DNA from: a virus
Direction: 5' to 3' (one strand)
Virus record (IMG/VR): IMGVR_UViG_3300035698_005264
Span: 1-48,906 of that record
Length of the DNA: 48,906 nt
In this document: positions 8,287 through 15,613 of the stretch, one piece after another
Position numbering within the stretch: position 1 is the stretch's first letter
How the letters are laid out: each line of letters starts with the position of its first letter
Program-made: the position numbers and the translations under genes
Notes under the pieces: generated by a model
What the model saw: only the letters and a program-made list of their open reading frames with translations
Database searches by the model: none
Told to the model about the DNA's origin: nothing

Positions 8287-8553
8287 TTAGTATTTAATTG
8301 AAGAGGTGGGACTCTCCGATTTGTCTTTGACCTGTTGTGCTTCATAGATACGTAGGAATTCTTCAATCCCTATTAGTGTTCCTTCAAGTAATAACCCAGT
8401 GTCCTTATCGCACTTCTGGAGTGCCAAGCGCTGTTCCTTGCGTCTGGTTAGAAGTCGCGTCTTGAGCTGGGTTAGCATTTCCTTGAACACCCTGTTGCCC
8501 TGAAGTTGCTGCAGGTCCTCCTTCTGCATTTGCTGCTCCTCCGGTGTTGCCAT
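8287..8553 (-). CDS. Small helical protein overlapping the portal gene end
   Basis: The protein is about 88 residues from the chosen start MATPEEQQMQKEDL at 8553, which has GGAGG/GGAG sequences just upstream. It is Gln, Leu and Lys-rich and largely helical (VFKEMLTQLKTRLLTRRKEQ). The gene overlaps the 3' end of the portal gene by about 149 bases in another frame. In that overlap the portal encodes only a low-complexity Gly/Asn/Gln/Thr tail. An earlier in-frame ATG at 8598 exists. It could be a head-assembly helper; no family is recognised. Confidence 0.6.
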   Translation of the reverse strand: MATPEEQQMQKEDLQQLQGNRVFKEMLTQLKTRLLTRRKEQRLALQKCDKDTGLLLEGTLIGIEEFLRIYEAQQVKDKSESPTSSIKY

Positions 8554-10642
8554 TCTCCGTTCCTCCCGTTTTTCCTTGTCCTTGGAACTGCATAACAAGC
8601 TGCATTAACTGCTCATGTGCTTGTATATGTGTCTGTAATACCTGTACTGCTTCTTTAGGCCATGTCACAATCTCTGGATTATTCATAGCTTCCATATGCA
8701 TCATGATATGTTCCAAATGATTCTCTTGTGGATCTGGATGGATAACTCGCCCTTCTCTAATGATAGTGTGTTCTTCTATAGGATCACTTGTCTCTTTACT
8801 CACTGGAGCTGGTCCAATCCATTCCTTAGGGTTTTCTCCATACGCTTTGAATACTTCTGCTGTTGCGTGATACAAATGGTCCATTGAACCAACAACTAAG
8901 GGATTTCCACCCATAACAAATTTATCATATAGAACTGAAGCTAACTCGCGCATAGTGTTAACATCGCCGAATGCGGCATTAGGTTCTAAATAACAATCCA
9001 TCTCAGTTAAGAATGCGTCCTTAACATCTTCATTAGTTTCAAATACAGGTTCATTGTCCTCACCAAGAATACGCTTCTCCAATCCTTCTGGCATATTCAA
9101 ATGGCATAGATCAAATACTTGTGTAAGGATCTCTCCTACACCATCACGCATATTCATTCCCGGTAAATTAAAGCGTGCATCAGCGGAAGACATGATTGCC
9201 TGTGTCCGTGTAGCTGTGCCGGAACCACCAACTATGGAAGATTCCTTTCCCATTACATAGCTCGATGCTGCAGTCAGTCTTTCGACAAACTCCATAACCA
9301 ATCGAATGGCCATGATCAACCGTTCTATAGGCACGCTCATATCTGGAAAGTAGACGTTCTGCGATGGATTAGTTACCGGATACATTGCCCGAGGTTTAGC
9401 TACGTGTTCCTCGGGATTATAGTCACTATTCGGGTCGTAGAACCCCCACTTCATAATGCCTAGTGTGTTTGCATCTTGTAGTTGTCTAAAACATGCGTCC
9501 ACCTCCTCTGCTAAAGGTTTAACTTGTTCCAGTGCCCCTATTCCTAGAAGCTTGAACATTCTATTTACAAAATTAGTTTGTACAAGTGGTCTTGTTCCTC
9601 GTCGAGAAATTGCTGATAATGGAAATCCCTGAAGATAAATCTCGTCCTTAATAGCTACACGTACAACAATCTCTTCAGGAAAGCCGTCACCGTTAGCGTC
9701 ATAAGGTCCGTACCATGTTAATGTCTCGACGATAGACGCACGTCTTTTCGCGTTTAGCGAAGAAATCTTTTCAGCCTTCTCAAGCTCCTGTCCAAACTTT
9801 GTAATAATACTTTTATCTACAGCCCCTTTAAGTTTATCGTCAACGTTAACAACAACACCTTCTCGTTGCTCCTGCTCGAGTTCGTGATAGTAGAAATCTT
9901 TCAAGGTTATAACGGGTTCGTCTTGTATATCTGTACATCCGGGCTGTGTTAAAACTTTTGTAAGTGGGATATTTCGTATGGCTGGTTTCTCGTCGACGCT
10001 TAGCATCCTTGCTTCAATAGTCATTGGCTCCATTGTAGTCTCATCTAGAATCGGCTGACCATCTTCTCCTACAACGTCCTGCTGTTCTGTCTTACCTAAA
10101 TCTCTTTTCTTAACAGACCAATATGGCTCTGTAAATACTGTTCCTAAACTAATCGTTGCGCGTACTGTTTCAAGAATCTTAGGACGTATCTTCATCCAGT
10201 TAACAAATACCCAACGCATTATCTCATTTGTTGCTGACGTTCTTTTCTTATCAGTTGATTCTACTGGTTTCCACTTAATAGTGTCTTCATTCCATATTGC
10301 AGGAAATAATCTAGCCACCAACATTTCTACAATGGCCTGTGCTATCTTTAGGGATCTACCACACATCCATGACTCTGGTCGTTGTACATCGTCGCCTTCA
10401 TACAATGCTATAAGATCGCCATACTTAGTGTCAAAGTCTACGCCTTTACCTTCTGAATCTGTTCCCCAGCTAGTCTCTCCGCGCGCTTCATTAGCGTTAC
10501 GGTAGTCTTCCATAATGATCTCTACAAGTTCTTTTTGCTGCTCTTCACTGAGTTGTAACAGCAAAGGGTTCTGGTCAACCAGATTTTGTGGCTGTTCTAC
10601 TGCTGCGCCTTCAGCTTCATCTTTTATAGCTCTATTTACCAT
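8405..10642 (-). CDS. Portal protein
   Basis: The 745-residue protein fits a podovirus-type portal in size and position after the terminase genes. Typical stretches are an N-terminal EEQQKELVEIIMEDYRNA, the block LFPAIWNEDTIKWKPVESTD, helical VRATISLGTVFTEPYWSVK, and the stem/wing region MSVPIERLIMAIRLVMEFVE with GGSGTATRTQAIMSSADARF. It should form the dodecameric DNA gate at one capsid vertex. The last ~60 residues are a low-complexity Gly/Asn/Gln tail that overlaps the next gene in another frame, so this tail may be constrained by that gene. AAAGGGAT precedes ATG 10642. Confidence 0.85.
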   Translation of the reverse strand: MVNRAIKDEAEGAAVEQPQNLVDQNPLLLQLSEEQQKELVEIIMEDYRNANEARGETSWGTDSEGKGVDFDTKYGDLIALYEGDDVQRPESWMCGRSLKIAQAIVEMLVARLFPAIWNEDTIKWKPVESTDKKRTSATNEIMRWVFVNWMKIRPKILETVRATISLGTVFTEPYWSVKKRDLGKTEQQDVVGEDGQPILDETTMEPMTIEARMLSVDEKPAIRNIPLTKVLTQPGCTDIQDEPVITLKDFYYHELEQEQREGVVVNVDDKLKGAVDKSIITKFGQELEKAEKISSLNAKRRASIVETLTWYGPYDANGDGFPEEIVVRVAIKDEIYLQGFPLSAISRRGTRPLVQTNFVNRMFKLLGIGALEQVKPLAEEVDACFRQLQDANTLGIMKWGFYDPNSDYNPEEHVAKPRAMYPVTNPSQNVYFPDMSVPIERLIMAIRLVMEFVERLTAASSYVMGKESSIVGGSGTATRTQAIMSSADARFNLPGMNMRDGVGEILTQVFDLCHLNMPEGLEKRILGEDNEPVFETNEDVKDAFLTEMDCYLEPNAAFGDVNTMRELASVLYDKFVMGGNPLVVGSMDHLYHATAEVFKAYGENPKEWIGPAPVSKETSDPIEEHTIIREGRVIHPDPQENHLEHIMMHMEAMNNPEIVTWPKEAVQVLQTHIQAHEQLMQLVMQFQGQGKTGGTENGNTGGAANAEGGPAATSGQQGVQGNANPAQDATSNQTQGTALGTPEVR

Positions 10643-10651
10643 GTTATCCCT

Positions 10652-11047
10652 TTATTTCATTAAGCCTTTTTCAAAGTTTCCTTTGTTATTCTTAATAGGC
10701 GTTAACTTTTTATCCTTCATAGGTTTTATAGCTTTTATATTACTCGACTTTTTCAATTTGCTAATAGGTTTCCTTACTGAAGCAGCACGTTCTCTATTCG
10801 CTATATCTTGAGTTGTGTTCGCCGCTATCCGACTATCGTTCTTACCCCTAACTGCCCTTTTGATAGCCTTACCAGCTTTCCAACCAAGGTACGCCGACCC
10901 TGCTATACCCGGTCCAACAGCACCATGAACGAGCGCATCTGCAACTCCTACAGCAGCTGTAGCTTTAAGGGCTGGTTTTAAAGCAGCTCTTGCTCTAGCA
11001 TTTCCTGCTTTATCCGATCTTTTAGTTTCTCTTCTAGATGCCCCCAT
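10652..11047 (-). CDS. Basic Ala/Lys-rich hypothetical protein
   Basis: The 131-residue protein is strongly basic (many Lys/Arg). A central moderately hydrophobic Gly/Ala segment (GVADALVHGAVGPGIAGSAY) could associate with membrane or other helices. The C-terminal half is Lys/Ile-rich and probably disordered (KPMKDKKLTPIKNNKG). It lies between the large terminase with its small membrane gene and the portal. A packaged, DNA-binding minor virion protein is possible but unproven. No family is recognised. Confidence 0.55.
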   Translation of the reverse strand: MGASRRETKRSDKAGNARARAALKPALKATAAVGVADALVHGAVGPGIAGSAYLGWKAGKAIKRAVRGKNDSRIAANTTQDIANRERAASVRKPISKLKKSSNIKAIKPMKDKKLTPIKNNKGNFEKGLMK

Positions 11048-11058
11048 AGCACTCTCCT

Positions 11059-11154
11059 TTATTTCTTAACTGGTATCAACCACACGACGAGTATCATCCC
11101 GACGAGTAGTCCTATACCAAAAACTTGTTCCCAATTAATAGTAGGCCACGTCAT
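11059..11154 (-). CDS. 31-residue single-span membrane protein
   Basis: The short frame starts at ATG 11154 inside the 3' end of the large terminase gene and encodes MTWPTINWEQ, then a hydrophobic helix (VFGIGLLVGMILVVWLIPV), then a Lys-Lys C-terminus. GGAGTAG lies about 8 bases upstream of the start. The topology suggests an N-out/C-in single-span peptide with a positive cytoplasmic tail. Position next to terL is compatible with a small holin-like or assembly peptide, but size alone cannot decide. Confidence 0.5.
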   Translation of the reverse strand: MTWPTINWEQVFGIGLLVGMILVVWLIPVKK

Positions 11155-12556
11155 TGTATTGGCTACTCCTACCCATTGCGCGCCTCCTGAACTGGCCTGA
11201 CGCTTTCATTCGTTTGGCTCCCCATACTGCGATGACCAGACTGTCTGCTTCATCAGGGGAATTAAGGCCCCTCTTCTTCATTGCGTCTTTATCTTCAATC
11301 TCTATCTTGCCCTTACTGTTTATCTTGTACTTTATAGCACTCAACTGGTTTATCAGGGCTTCAGAGTTCGGTATAGCTATCTCCTCACTTCTGAATAATT
11401 CCCTCAAATGCCAGTACATCTCATCACGTATCCCACGAAAATGCATTGGGTCAGTTGGTTTCTGACTAAAGTTAATAGCCAGCACAGGATATCCCAACTC
11501 TCGCAGCCTGTCTGTGACACCACCGCCAACCCCTGTGTCGTCCGTGGTGATCTGCATCAACTTCGCACCGGCACTAATACCATCAGTTATTGCTAACTTG
11601 GTTGCTTCCGTGGTGGATTTGTTCTGTATGGACTTCTGATATTGCAGTCTATTTGGTACAAAACTGGACAAAACCGTCTTATTTGTACCGTATCTCGCAA
11701 CATCTAGTCCCAAATACACATGGTCGCTCACCTTACACGTATCTTTGCTCTTCTCGAATCGTGCCACCGCTCTGTTACACCAGTTTAATGGTATGAGGGT
11801 ATCCTCACCCTCTAGGGGGAATTGACCCAGTACTCGGGAGACGAACATCGGGGAGGTTTCACCCCACTCTTCCTTCCTTTCGTCTATCCACTTCTGAGTT
11901 GTGAGTGCAGGATACCTGTCTGGTTCCGCGATAGCTGGAGAATCGTAACAGCTAATATAAAATGAGTTCCACAGTTTGTTATGAAATGCGTCAAAGAACG
12001 GTCCCGATGGCGAAGTCGGGTTACCTATCAGTAGATTCTTACTGCTGGCCTGTGTCAGTATACCTTGTGCTGCTTCGTAAATCTTTGGGTCAATACCCGG
12101 TGCCTCGTCCATAACCAGTAGAACGTGTCTCGCGTGATGTCCCTGAAATCTGTCCGGATCATCCGTAGATAACCCTAGGGCGAACCATTTCTCTTCAATG
12201 GTAAGCGATGTTTTGAGTAGTTTGCCTCCCAATGGGAAGCGTGCGTGTTTGTAGAGATGCCATATTTCAGCCCACAGGATAGCTTCTACCTGTCTGTTCG
12301 TAGGTGCAGTTGTTATGATACGCGACTGATCATGTGTACATAAAAACCATAATGTAGCAACTGCTGAGATAAATGTCTTGCCGACACCATGGCCTGAGGC
12401 CACACAAGTGTTAGCGTTGTCCCGTATCGACTCGATGATCTGCACCTGCTTATCCCACAGGTCAACTCCCAAAACATACTTTGCAAAGAACACCGGATCA
12501 TCGTAGGACTTCTTAATTAAAAGGGCCGCGTCCTCCGGACTTAGTTGGTTTGTCAT
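11135..12556 (-). CDS. terL: Terminase large subunit
   Basis: The 473-residue protein (start MTNQLSPEDAAL at 12556, preceded by AAGGAA) has the full large-terminase layout. Walker A is SGHGVGKT (residues 54-61), Walker B with the catalytic Glu is LLVMDE (146-151), and a coupling/sensor region follows at GNPTSPSG. The RNase H-like nuclease carries acidic residues at YLGLDVARYG (Asp285), ITTDDTGVGG (Asp339/340) and PDEADSLVIA. It drives ATP-dependent packaging and cuts concatemers. An in-frame upstream start at 12700 would lie inside the small terminase gene and is rejected. Its start overlaps that gene by 44 bases. Confidence 0.93.
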   Translation of the reverse strand: MTNQLSPEDAALLIKKSYDDPVFFAKYVLGVDLWDKQVQIIESIRDNANTCVASGHGVGKTFISAVATLWFLCTHDQSRIITTAPTNRQVEAILWAEIWHLYKHARFPLGGKLLKTSLTIEEKWFALGLSTDDPDRFQGHHARHVLLVMDEAPGIDPKIYEAAQGILTQASSKNLLIGNPTSPSGPFFDAFHNKLWNSFYISCYDSPAIAEPDRYPALTTQKWIDERKEEWGETSPMFVSRVLGQFPLEGEDTLIPLNWCNRAVARFEKSKDTCKVSDHVYLGLDVARYGTNKTVLSSFVPNRLQYQKSIQNKSTTEATKLAITDGISAGAKLMQITTDDTGVGGGVTDRLRELGYPVLAINFSQKPTDPMHFRGIRDEMYWHLRELFRSEEIAIPNSEALINQLSAIKYKINSKGKIEIEDKDAMKKRGLNSPDEADSLVIAVWGAKRMKASGQFRRRAMGRSSQYNDVAYY

Positions 12557-12899
12557 TCCGCAATTCCTTAACGATATCCGTAAAATTGTAAAAATTAGTA
12601 GTCTGCTCGACGACCTTTGGATCCCATCCGTCGAAGCGTCTATATAGCAAATCCGCAGCACGGGTGTCACCGTCTTCTGCGGATTTGAAAAGTGCATCAT
12701 CTATTTTTTGCATACGTTTAGCGTACTTATTACGTCTAGCGACGAGGATATCTTTTTCTATATCCTTGTCATGGGCAACGGCATCCTTAACCTCGGACAG
12801 AGTATACCCGCACATCGTCGCGAAATGCGAAAATGACCGTGCATCGTTGTCCGGGTTAGTCCTATACTGTACGTACTTGTCACGGATAGTCTTAGACAT
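12513..12899 (-). CDS. terS: Putative terminase small subunit
   Basis: The 128-residue protein lies immediately upstream of and overlaps terL. It is helical and charged. The N-terminal part (SFSHFATMCGYTLSEVKDAV) can form a helix-turn-helix DNA-recognition unit. A central helix (NKYAKRMQKIDDALFKSAED) is suited to oligomerisation, and the stretch DLLYRRFDGWDPKVVEQT is common near small-terminase C-termini. It should recognise pac/cos DNA. No Shine-Dalgarno sequence precedes ATG 12899. A promoter-like pair at 12934-12906 would place transcription start at about the ATG. Confidence 0.7.
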   Translation of the reverse strand: MSKTIRDKYVQYRTNPDNDARSFSHFATMCGYTLSEVKDAVAHDKDIEKDILVARRNKYAKRMQKIDDALFKSAEDGDTRAADLLYRRFDGWDPKVVEQTTNFYNFTDIVKELRNDKPTKSGGRGPFN

Positions 12900-12905
12900 A
12901 CTATA

Positions 12906-12934
12906 AGTATGTAATAAAATCTAGCAAAAGTCAA
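12906..12934 (-). promoter_or_regulatory. Candidate promoter for terminase genes
   Basis: On the minus strand TTGACT (12934-12929) is followed after 17 bases by CATACT (12911-12906). These match the sigma70 boxes at 5/6 and 4/6. The predicted start of transcription falls at or within a base or two of the terS ATG (12899), implying a leaderless or nearly leaderless mRNA. It lies in a 47-base gap, the only spacer in this stretch of the late block. Confidence 0.4.
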
Positions 12935-12946
12935 GCGGTATTTAGT

Positions 12947-13222
12947 TTAATATAAGTCTTCGCTAAATAACGGCTTGTTTCTTTTTAATGGTATCACTGG
13001 ATACTGGGCCGACACACCTCCAGAATCAATATAAATATTCATAGCCTCTAGCCTATCTACAAACCTGTTTTGAGATGTGATAAAGCCTTGATTAGAGGAC
13101 ATTCCTTTAGCAACTTTTAACTTTCTATCATGGATGGCTCTAATACAGTCTCCATGTCTGTGTCCTCGCATTGTTTTCCCGCACTCAGTTTTCACTGCTG
13201 CGCAAATAATTAATTCTTTCAT
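12947..13222 (-). CDS. Hypothetical protein
   Basis: This is a 91-residue protein starting MKELIICAAV, with AGGAGGACAC just upstream. The N-terminal half has Cys/His residues (TECGKTMRGHRHGDCIRAIH) that could bind metal, followed by a helical basic middle and a segment SGGVSAQYPVIPLKRNKPLF. Small proteins with a GHRHGDCI-type motif accompany many phage genomes, but I know no function. It is the last gene before the terS promoter gap. Confidence 0.6.
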   Translation of the reverse strand: MKELIICAAVKTECGKTMRGHRHGDCIRAIHDRKLKVAKGMSSNQGFITSQNRFVDRLEAMNIYIDSGGVSAQYPVIPLKRNKPLFSEDLY

Positions 13223-13230
13223 GTGTCCTC

Positions 13231-13440
13231 CTAGTATATTCTGTCCGTGTCACGTTCCTCTATCTCTTTGTATCTATGCCTGAAACAGTACTTAGACTCG
13301 TTGTATACGGTCAACGGCGTGTTGCACTCCTTACAGCGCCTGTTCTTGCCATAGGTCTTCACCTTAGTATAACTGCTAGTACCGTATCCGTGCTGTGATT
13401 CTGTAGCTGCTAGGGCATGGTTATTGGTCTCATTATTCAT
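13231..13440 (-). CDS. Small zinc-ribbon protein
   Basis: The protein is 69 residues from ATG 13440 (MNNETNNHAL). This start is chosen because GGAGGT lies about 6 bases upstream; a longer in-frame start at 13461 would sit inside the Fic gene. The C-terminal half has C-x2-C (RRCKECNTPL) and C-x2-H (KYCFRHRYKE), forming a possible zinc site. It overlaps the end of the Fic gene by 8 bases. No function is known. Confidence 0.6.
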   Translation of the reverse strand: MNNETNNHALAATESQHGYGTSSYTKVKTYGKNRRCKECNTPLTVYNESKYCFRHRYKEIEERDTDRIY

Positions 13441-13924
13441 TAGATACCTCCATCTCGTCATCTATCCTGTATTGGTCCAGTGTCTGATAGTAGTACATCT
13501 GGAGGAACGGTATGTTGAATGAGTATCCTTCATCCAGAGCCTTGCTGAGCCATATGAGGCGTCCAGTACGACCATTCAGGTCTCTAAATGGATGTATGCG
13601 CTCAAACTCGTTGTGAGCCTCCCATGAGCTCATATCGTCTAAGTCCTCGAAGAAGTCTTCCATAAGCTTGGGCACGTCCTGCCAGTCTGGCGGCGCACTG
13701 TTGCCTATCCACACGTTACACGTGCGATACTGGCCCACCCATGGTTCTTTTAGGTAGGATCCTAGTGATCTGTGCATCTGCATGAGGCGTTCTTCATCCC
13801 AAAACACGCGTTCCGTGGCATACGTTATAGCCTCCATGTCACCCGGATTCAGCCTATATTCACGTTCTATCATATTGCTCTCGAGCATGAACTGCTCATA
13901 GAACTTCGTCGTCATTTCCTTCAT
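13433..13924 (-). CDS. Fic/DOC-family AMP-transferase
   Basis: The 163-residue protein contains the Fic active-site loop HPFRDLNGRTGR (residues 111-122). The catalytic His111, the acidic residue and both Arg of the NGRxxR part are present; the usual Gly before Asn is Leu. The preceding helix WEAHNEFERI and the upstream flap GQYRTCNVWIG fit the family. An N-terminal SNMIER (residues 16-21) resembles the inhibitory-helix motif of autoinhibited Fic proteins. Fic enzymes transfer AMP or other nucleotide parts to protein hydroxyls. The start ATG 13924 has an excellent AAAGGAGGTG; the 13978 alternative does not. Its place in the late strand is unusual. Confidence 0.85.
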   Translation of the reverse strand: MKEMTTKFYEQFMLESNMIEREYRLNPGDMEAITYATERVFWDEERLMQMHRSLGSYLKEPWVGQYRTCNVWIGNSAPPDWQDVPKLMEDFFEDLDDMSSWEAHNEFERIHPFRDLNGRTGRLIWLSKALDEGYSFNIPFLQMYYYQTLDQYRIDDEMEVSNE

Positions 13925-14219
13925 CAGCACCTCCTTTAGGTGTTGTACGGGCCATTTTCTCCCATGATTGTTGCTCAAAAGGACTTAAATCGTCCCATTT
14001 AAGGCCGCAGTCTGCTGCCAACTGTTTACCGTTGCCCGTGTTCATGAGTAGGCCCTCCTTATGGTCCTCCCAGTATGCGTGCACCCTACCTCTGGTGCAT
14101 CCACTGTATTCGTACTCACCCATCGGACCCACTAGCCAGAAGGAGATGTATCCGACATCGTCAATTACATCGACCTCTACAATCTTCCATCCTTTTACTA
14201 GCTCCATCACTATGTTCAC
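13896..14219 (-). CDS. Hypothetical protein
   Basis: The 107-residue protein begins at GTG 14219 behind AAGGAGGGG. The middle is a compact beta-rich region (WKIVEVDVIDDVGYISFWLV), followed by CGLKWDDLSPFEQQSWEKMA. That second stretch resembles the helical LSPFEQ segment often found in small phage proteins. The C-terminus is acidic and low-complexity and overlaps the Fic gene start by 29 bases. I do not recognise a function; tight coupling to fic suggests they are made together. Confidence 0.6.
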   Translation of the reverse strand: MNIVMELVKGWKIVEVDVIDDVGYISFWLVGPMGEYEYSGCTRGRVHAYWEDHKEGLLMNTGNGKQLAADCGLKWDDLSPFEQQSWEKMARTTPKGGADEGNDDEVL

Positions 14220-14228
14220 GGCCCCTCC

Positions 14229-14846
14229 TTATTTAATGTAAATATGCTCTATATTGTCTCCATTCCGTATTTGGTCCATCAGTACGGGTAGGAAAGGTGT
14301 AGCACCAGCTGCTGTATAGTTGAGTAATTCCTTATAATTTACCTGTGTTTTGATGTATTCGTACTCTTTTACTAGGTAAGCCGCTTGTTCTGCGGATTGG
14401 TCGATCATATCCAGATCGTCCACCGAGTCCAGCTCGTCTTCCCTTATAATGGTCCGCGCACAATATGGGAGCATCAGCGGTATAGCGGACGTCCTGCGTG
14501 CCGCTAGATCTAAATAGTCCGTCATATCCTTGAAATTCTTTTCCATAAAAAAATCACCCGGAACGCTCTCATATAACCACTTACACTCCATAGTATTAAT
14601 ATTATATACTCTTATTATTAAATCATTATGTTTCTTTTTATTATTATATATAGTTTTTTTTGTGGTTTTACTAGGTGTAGTTCTAGTTACAGGAGCCGAA
14701 GGCCCAGATTTTGTACCAGTCACTGCAGCAAATAACAGATCAAGTGCTACTGCAGGCACGCTTTTATGTGTAAAATCTTCCGCATAAGCTTCTATTTGTG
14801 TCCATAATGTCATAGGGACACGTAACATGTGGCTAGTCTTCTTCAT
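14229..14846 (-). CDS. Ribbon-helix-helix N-terminal regulator-like protein
   Basis: The first ~42 residues (MKKTSHMLRVPMTLWTQIEA and the following helix KSVPAVALDLLFAAV) fit a ribbon-helix-helix fold: a short strand, then two helices. A Thr/Lys-rich linker (about residues 45-70) leads to a C-terminal domain of unknown type with many charged residues. The gene overlaps the upstream ribbon-helix-helix gene by 14 bases. Both lie at the divergent control region, so a transcriptional regulator of the early/late switch is the best inference. Confidence 0.6.
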   Translation of the reverse strand: MKKTSHMLRVPMTLWTQIEAYAEDFTHKSVPAVALDLLFAAVTGTKSGPSAPVTRTTPSKTTKKTIYNNKKKHNDLIIRVYNINTMECKWLYESVPGDFFMEKNFKDMTDYLDLAARRTSAIPLMLPYCARTIIREDELDSVDDLDMIDQSAEQAAYLVKEYEYIKTQVNYKELLNYTAAGATPFLPVLMDQIRNGDNIEHIYIK

Positions 14847-15006
14847 TTACACCCTCCATTTTGGATATAGACGTTCCATATAAGTAATTACGTAATACAT
14901 CGGTAAGAAGTTCTGACGCCGTAACGTCCCCCAGTAATCTCGAAGCACGTCTCTCCAGCTCCTCATAAAGAATCGTTCTCACTCTAACTTGCTTTGTTTT
15001 AGCCAT
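14833..15006 (-). CDS. Small ribbon-helix-helix DNA-binding protein
   Basis: This frame of 57 codons starts at ATG 15006 with a strong AGGAGGGG 4-5 bases upstream. The product starts MAKTKQVRVRTILYEELERR, continues with LLGDVTASELLTDVLRNYLY, and ends NEED. It shows the Arc/CopG-type pattern: a basic strand (KQVRVRTI) followed by two amphipathic helices. It is the first gene of the minus-strand unit, directly below an array of TGTAAA-type repeats and a sigma70-like promoter, so autorepression is likely. Arc-type dimers bind such short repeated boxes. Confidence 0.75.
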   Translation of the reverse strand: MAKTKQVRVRTILYEELERRASRLLGDVTASELLTDVLRNYLYGTSISKMEGVNEED

Positions 15007-15021
15007 TTTACCCCTCCTTTT

Positions 15022-15124
15022 TGTAAACCATTGTAAATTATTAGTTACTAAAGTTTACCATATAATTTACAATGTGTCAAGGTTTATTTACAATGTGTCA
15101 AGGTTTATTTACAACTGTTTACAA
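15022..15124. promoter_or_regulatory. Array of TGTAAA/TTTACA operator-like boxes
   Basis: GTAAAC (15022-15027) and GTAAAT (15033-15038) face GTTTAC (15053-15058) and ATTTAC (15065-15070). An 11-bp perfect inverted repeat is formed by ATTGTAAATTA (15030-15040) and TAATTTACAAT (15063-15073). A 21-bp unit containing ACAATGTGTCAAGGTTTATT is directly repeated twice (about 15069-15109), followed by two more TTTACA boxes. The array overlaps a TTGACA promoter of the first minus-strand gene, a ribbon-helix-helix protein, so it is probably that protein's operator. Confidence 0.55.
15052..15080 (-). promoter_or_regulatory. Candidate sigma70 promoter of minus-strand unit
   Basis: On the minus strand a perfect TTGACA (15080-15075) is followed after 17 bases by TAAACT (15057-15052, 4/6 match). 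It points at the ribbon-helix-helix gene that starts at 15006. TGTAAA-type boxes lie inside and beside both hexamers, an arrangement expected for a repressed promoter. Confidence 0.45.
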
Positions 15125-15275
15125 ATATATATTTATATATATATATTATATAAAGGGTTGCTATGATACGTGTTACGTGAAAAAACGGGTTCATTTTGAG
15201 GATCGCACCTCCTCTACGCATGTGAGGGTGGAAATGACTCTTAATAGGTGGGGGGGTGTGGCACTTGGCACTTAA

Positions 15276-15289
15276 TACTGTATACAGTA
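15276..15289. promoter_or_regulatory. Perfect 14-bp palindrome
   Basis: TACTGTATACAGTA is fully self-complementary. Related TACTG/CAGTA elements recur in the hairpin at 16196-16231. It may be a regulator binding site. No partner protein can be assigned. Confidence 0.35.
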
Positions 15290-15520
15290 GACAAGATACG
15301 GATAACAGTAACAATTACAGTAACTTGCAACTGGAAATCATAAACTGTATCCCGTATCCCGTAACTAGAAAACACAAAAAAACATACTATAAATAAAAAC
15401 ATAAAACAATTAGTTTTATTATTATTATACTCTTTGTTGTTAAGTCTTTTTGTTTGTTAGGGAGTGTTTACTATATTGGATTGATACTAGTTTTTTTTAT
15501 TATTGTCACGGAACATGTAT

Positions 15521-15613
15521 GACTGTCCATGACTGTCCATGACTGTCCATGACAGACTAGGACACAGTAGGACACAGTAGGACACACCTACCCAACCTAT
15601 GACAACCTATGAC
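15521..15613. repeat. Tandem decamer repeats
   Basis: Three exact copies of GACTGTCCAT (15521-15550) are followed by two exact copies of GACACAGTAG (15561-15580), then GACACACCTA and two CAACCTATGA-type units, all on a 10-bp period beginning with GAC. A 10-bp period places every copy on the same helix face, as in iterons or operator arrays. They precede the early plus-strand genes. Confidence 0.7.

Noticed and set aside
15105-15314. Minus-strand frames in the divergent region (also 15626-15973)
   Set aside because: No ribosome-binding sites and no plausible protein composition; they cover repeats and the AT-rich tract, and one runs into the first early gene antisense.
15521-15613. CRISPR array
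   Set aside because: The 10-bp units are directly adjacent with no spacers, and no cas genes are present.
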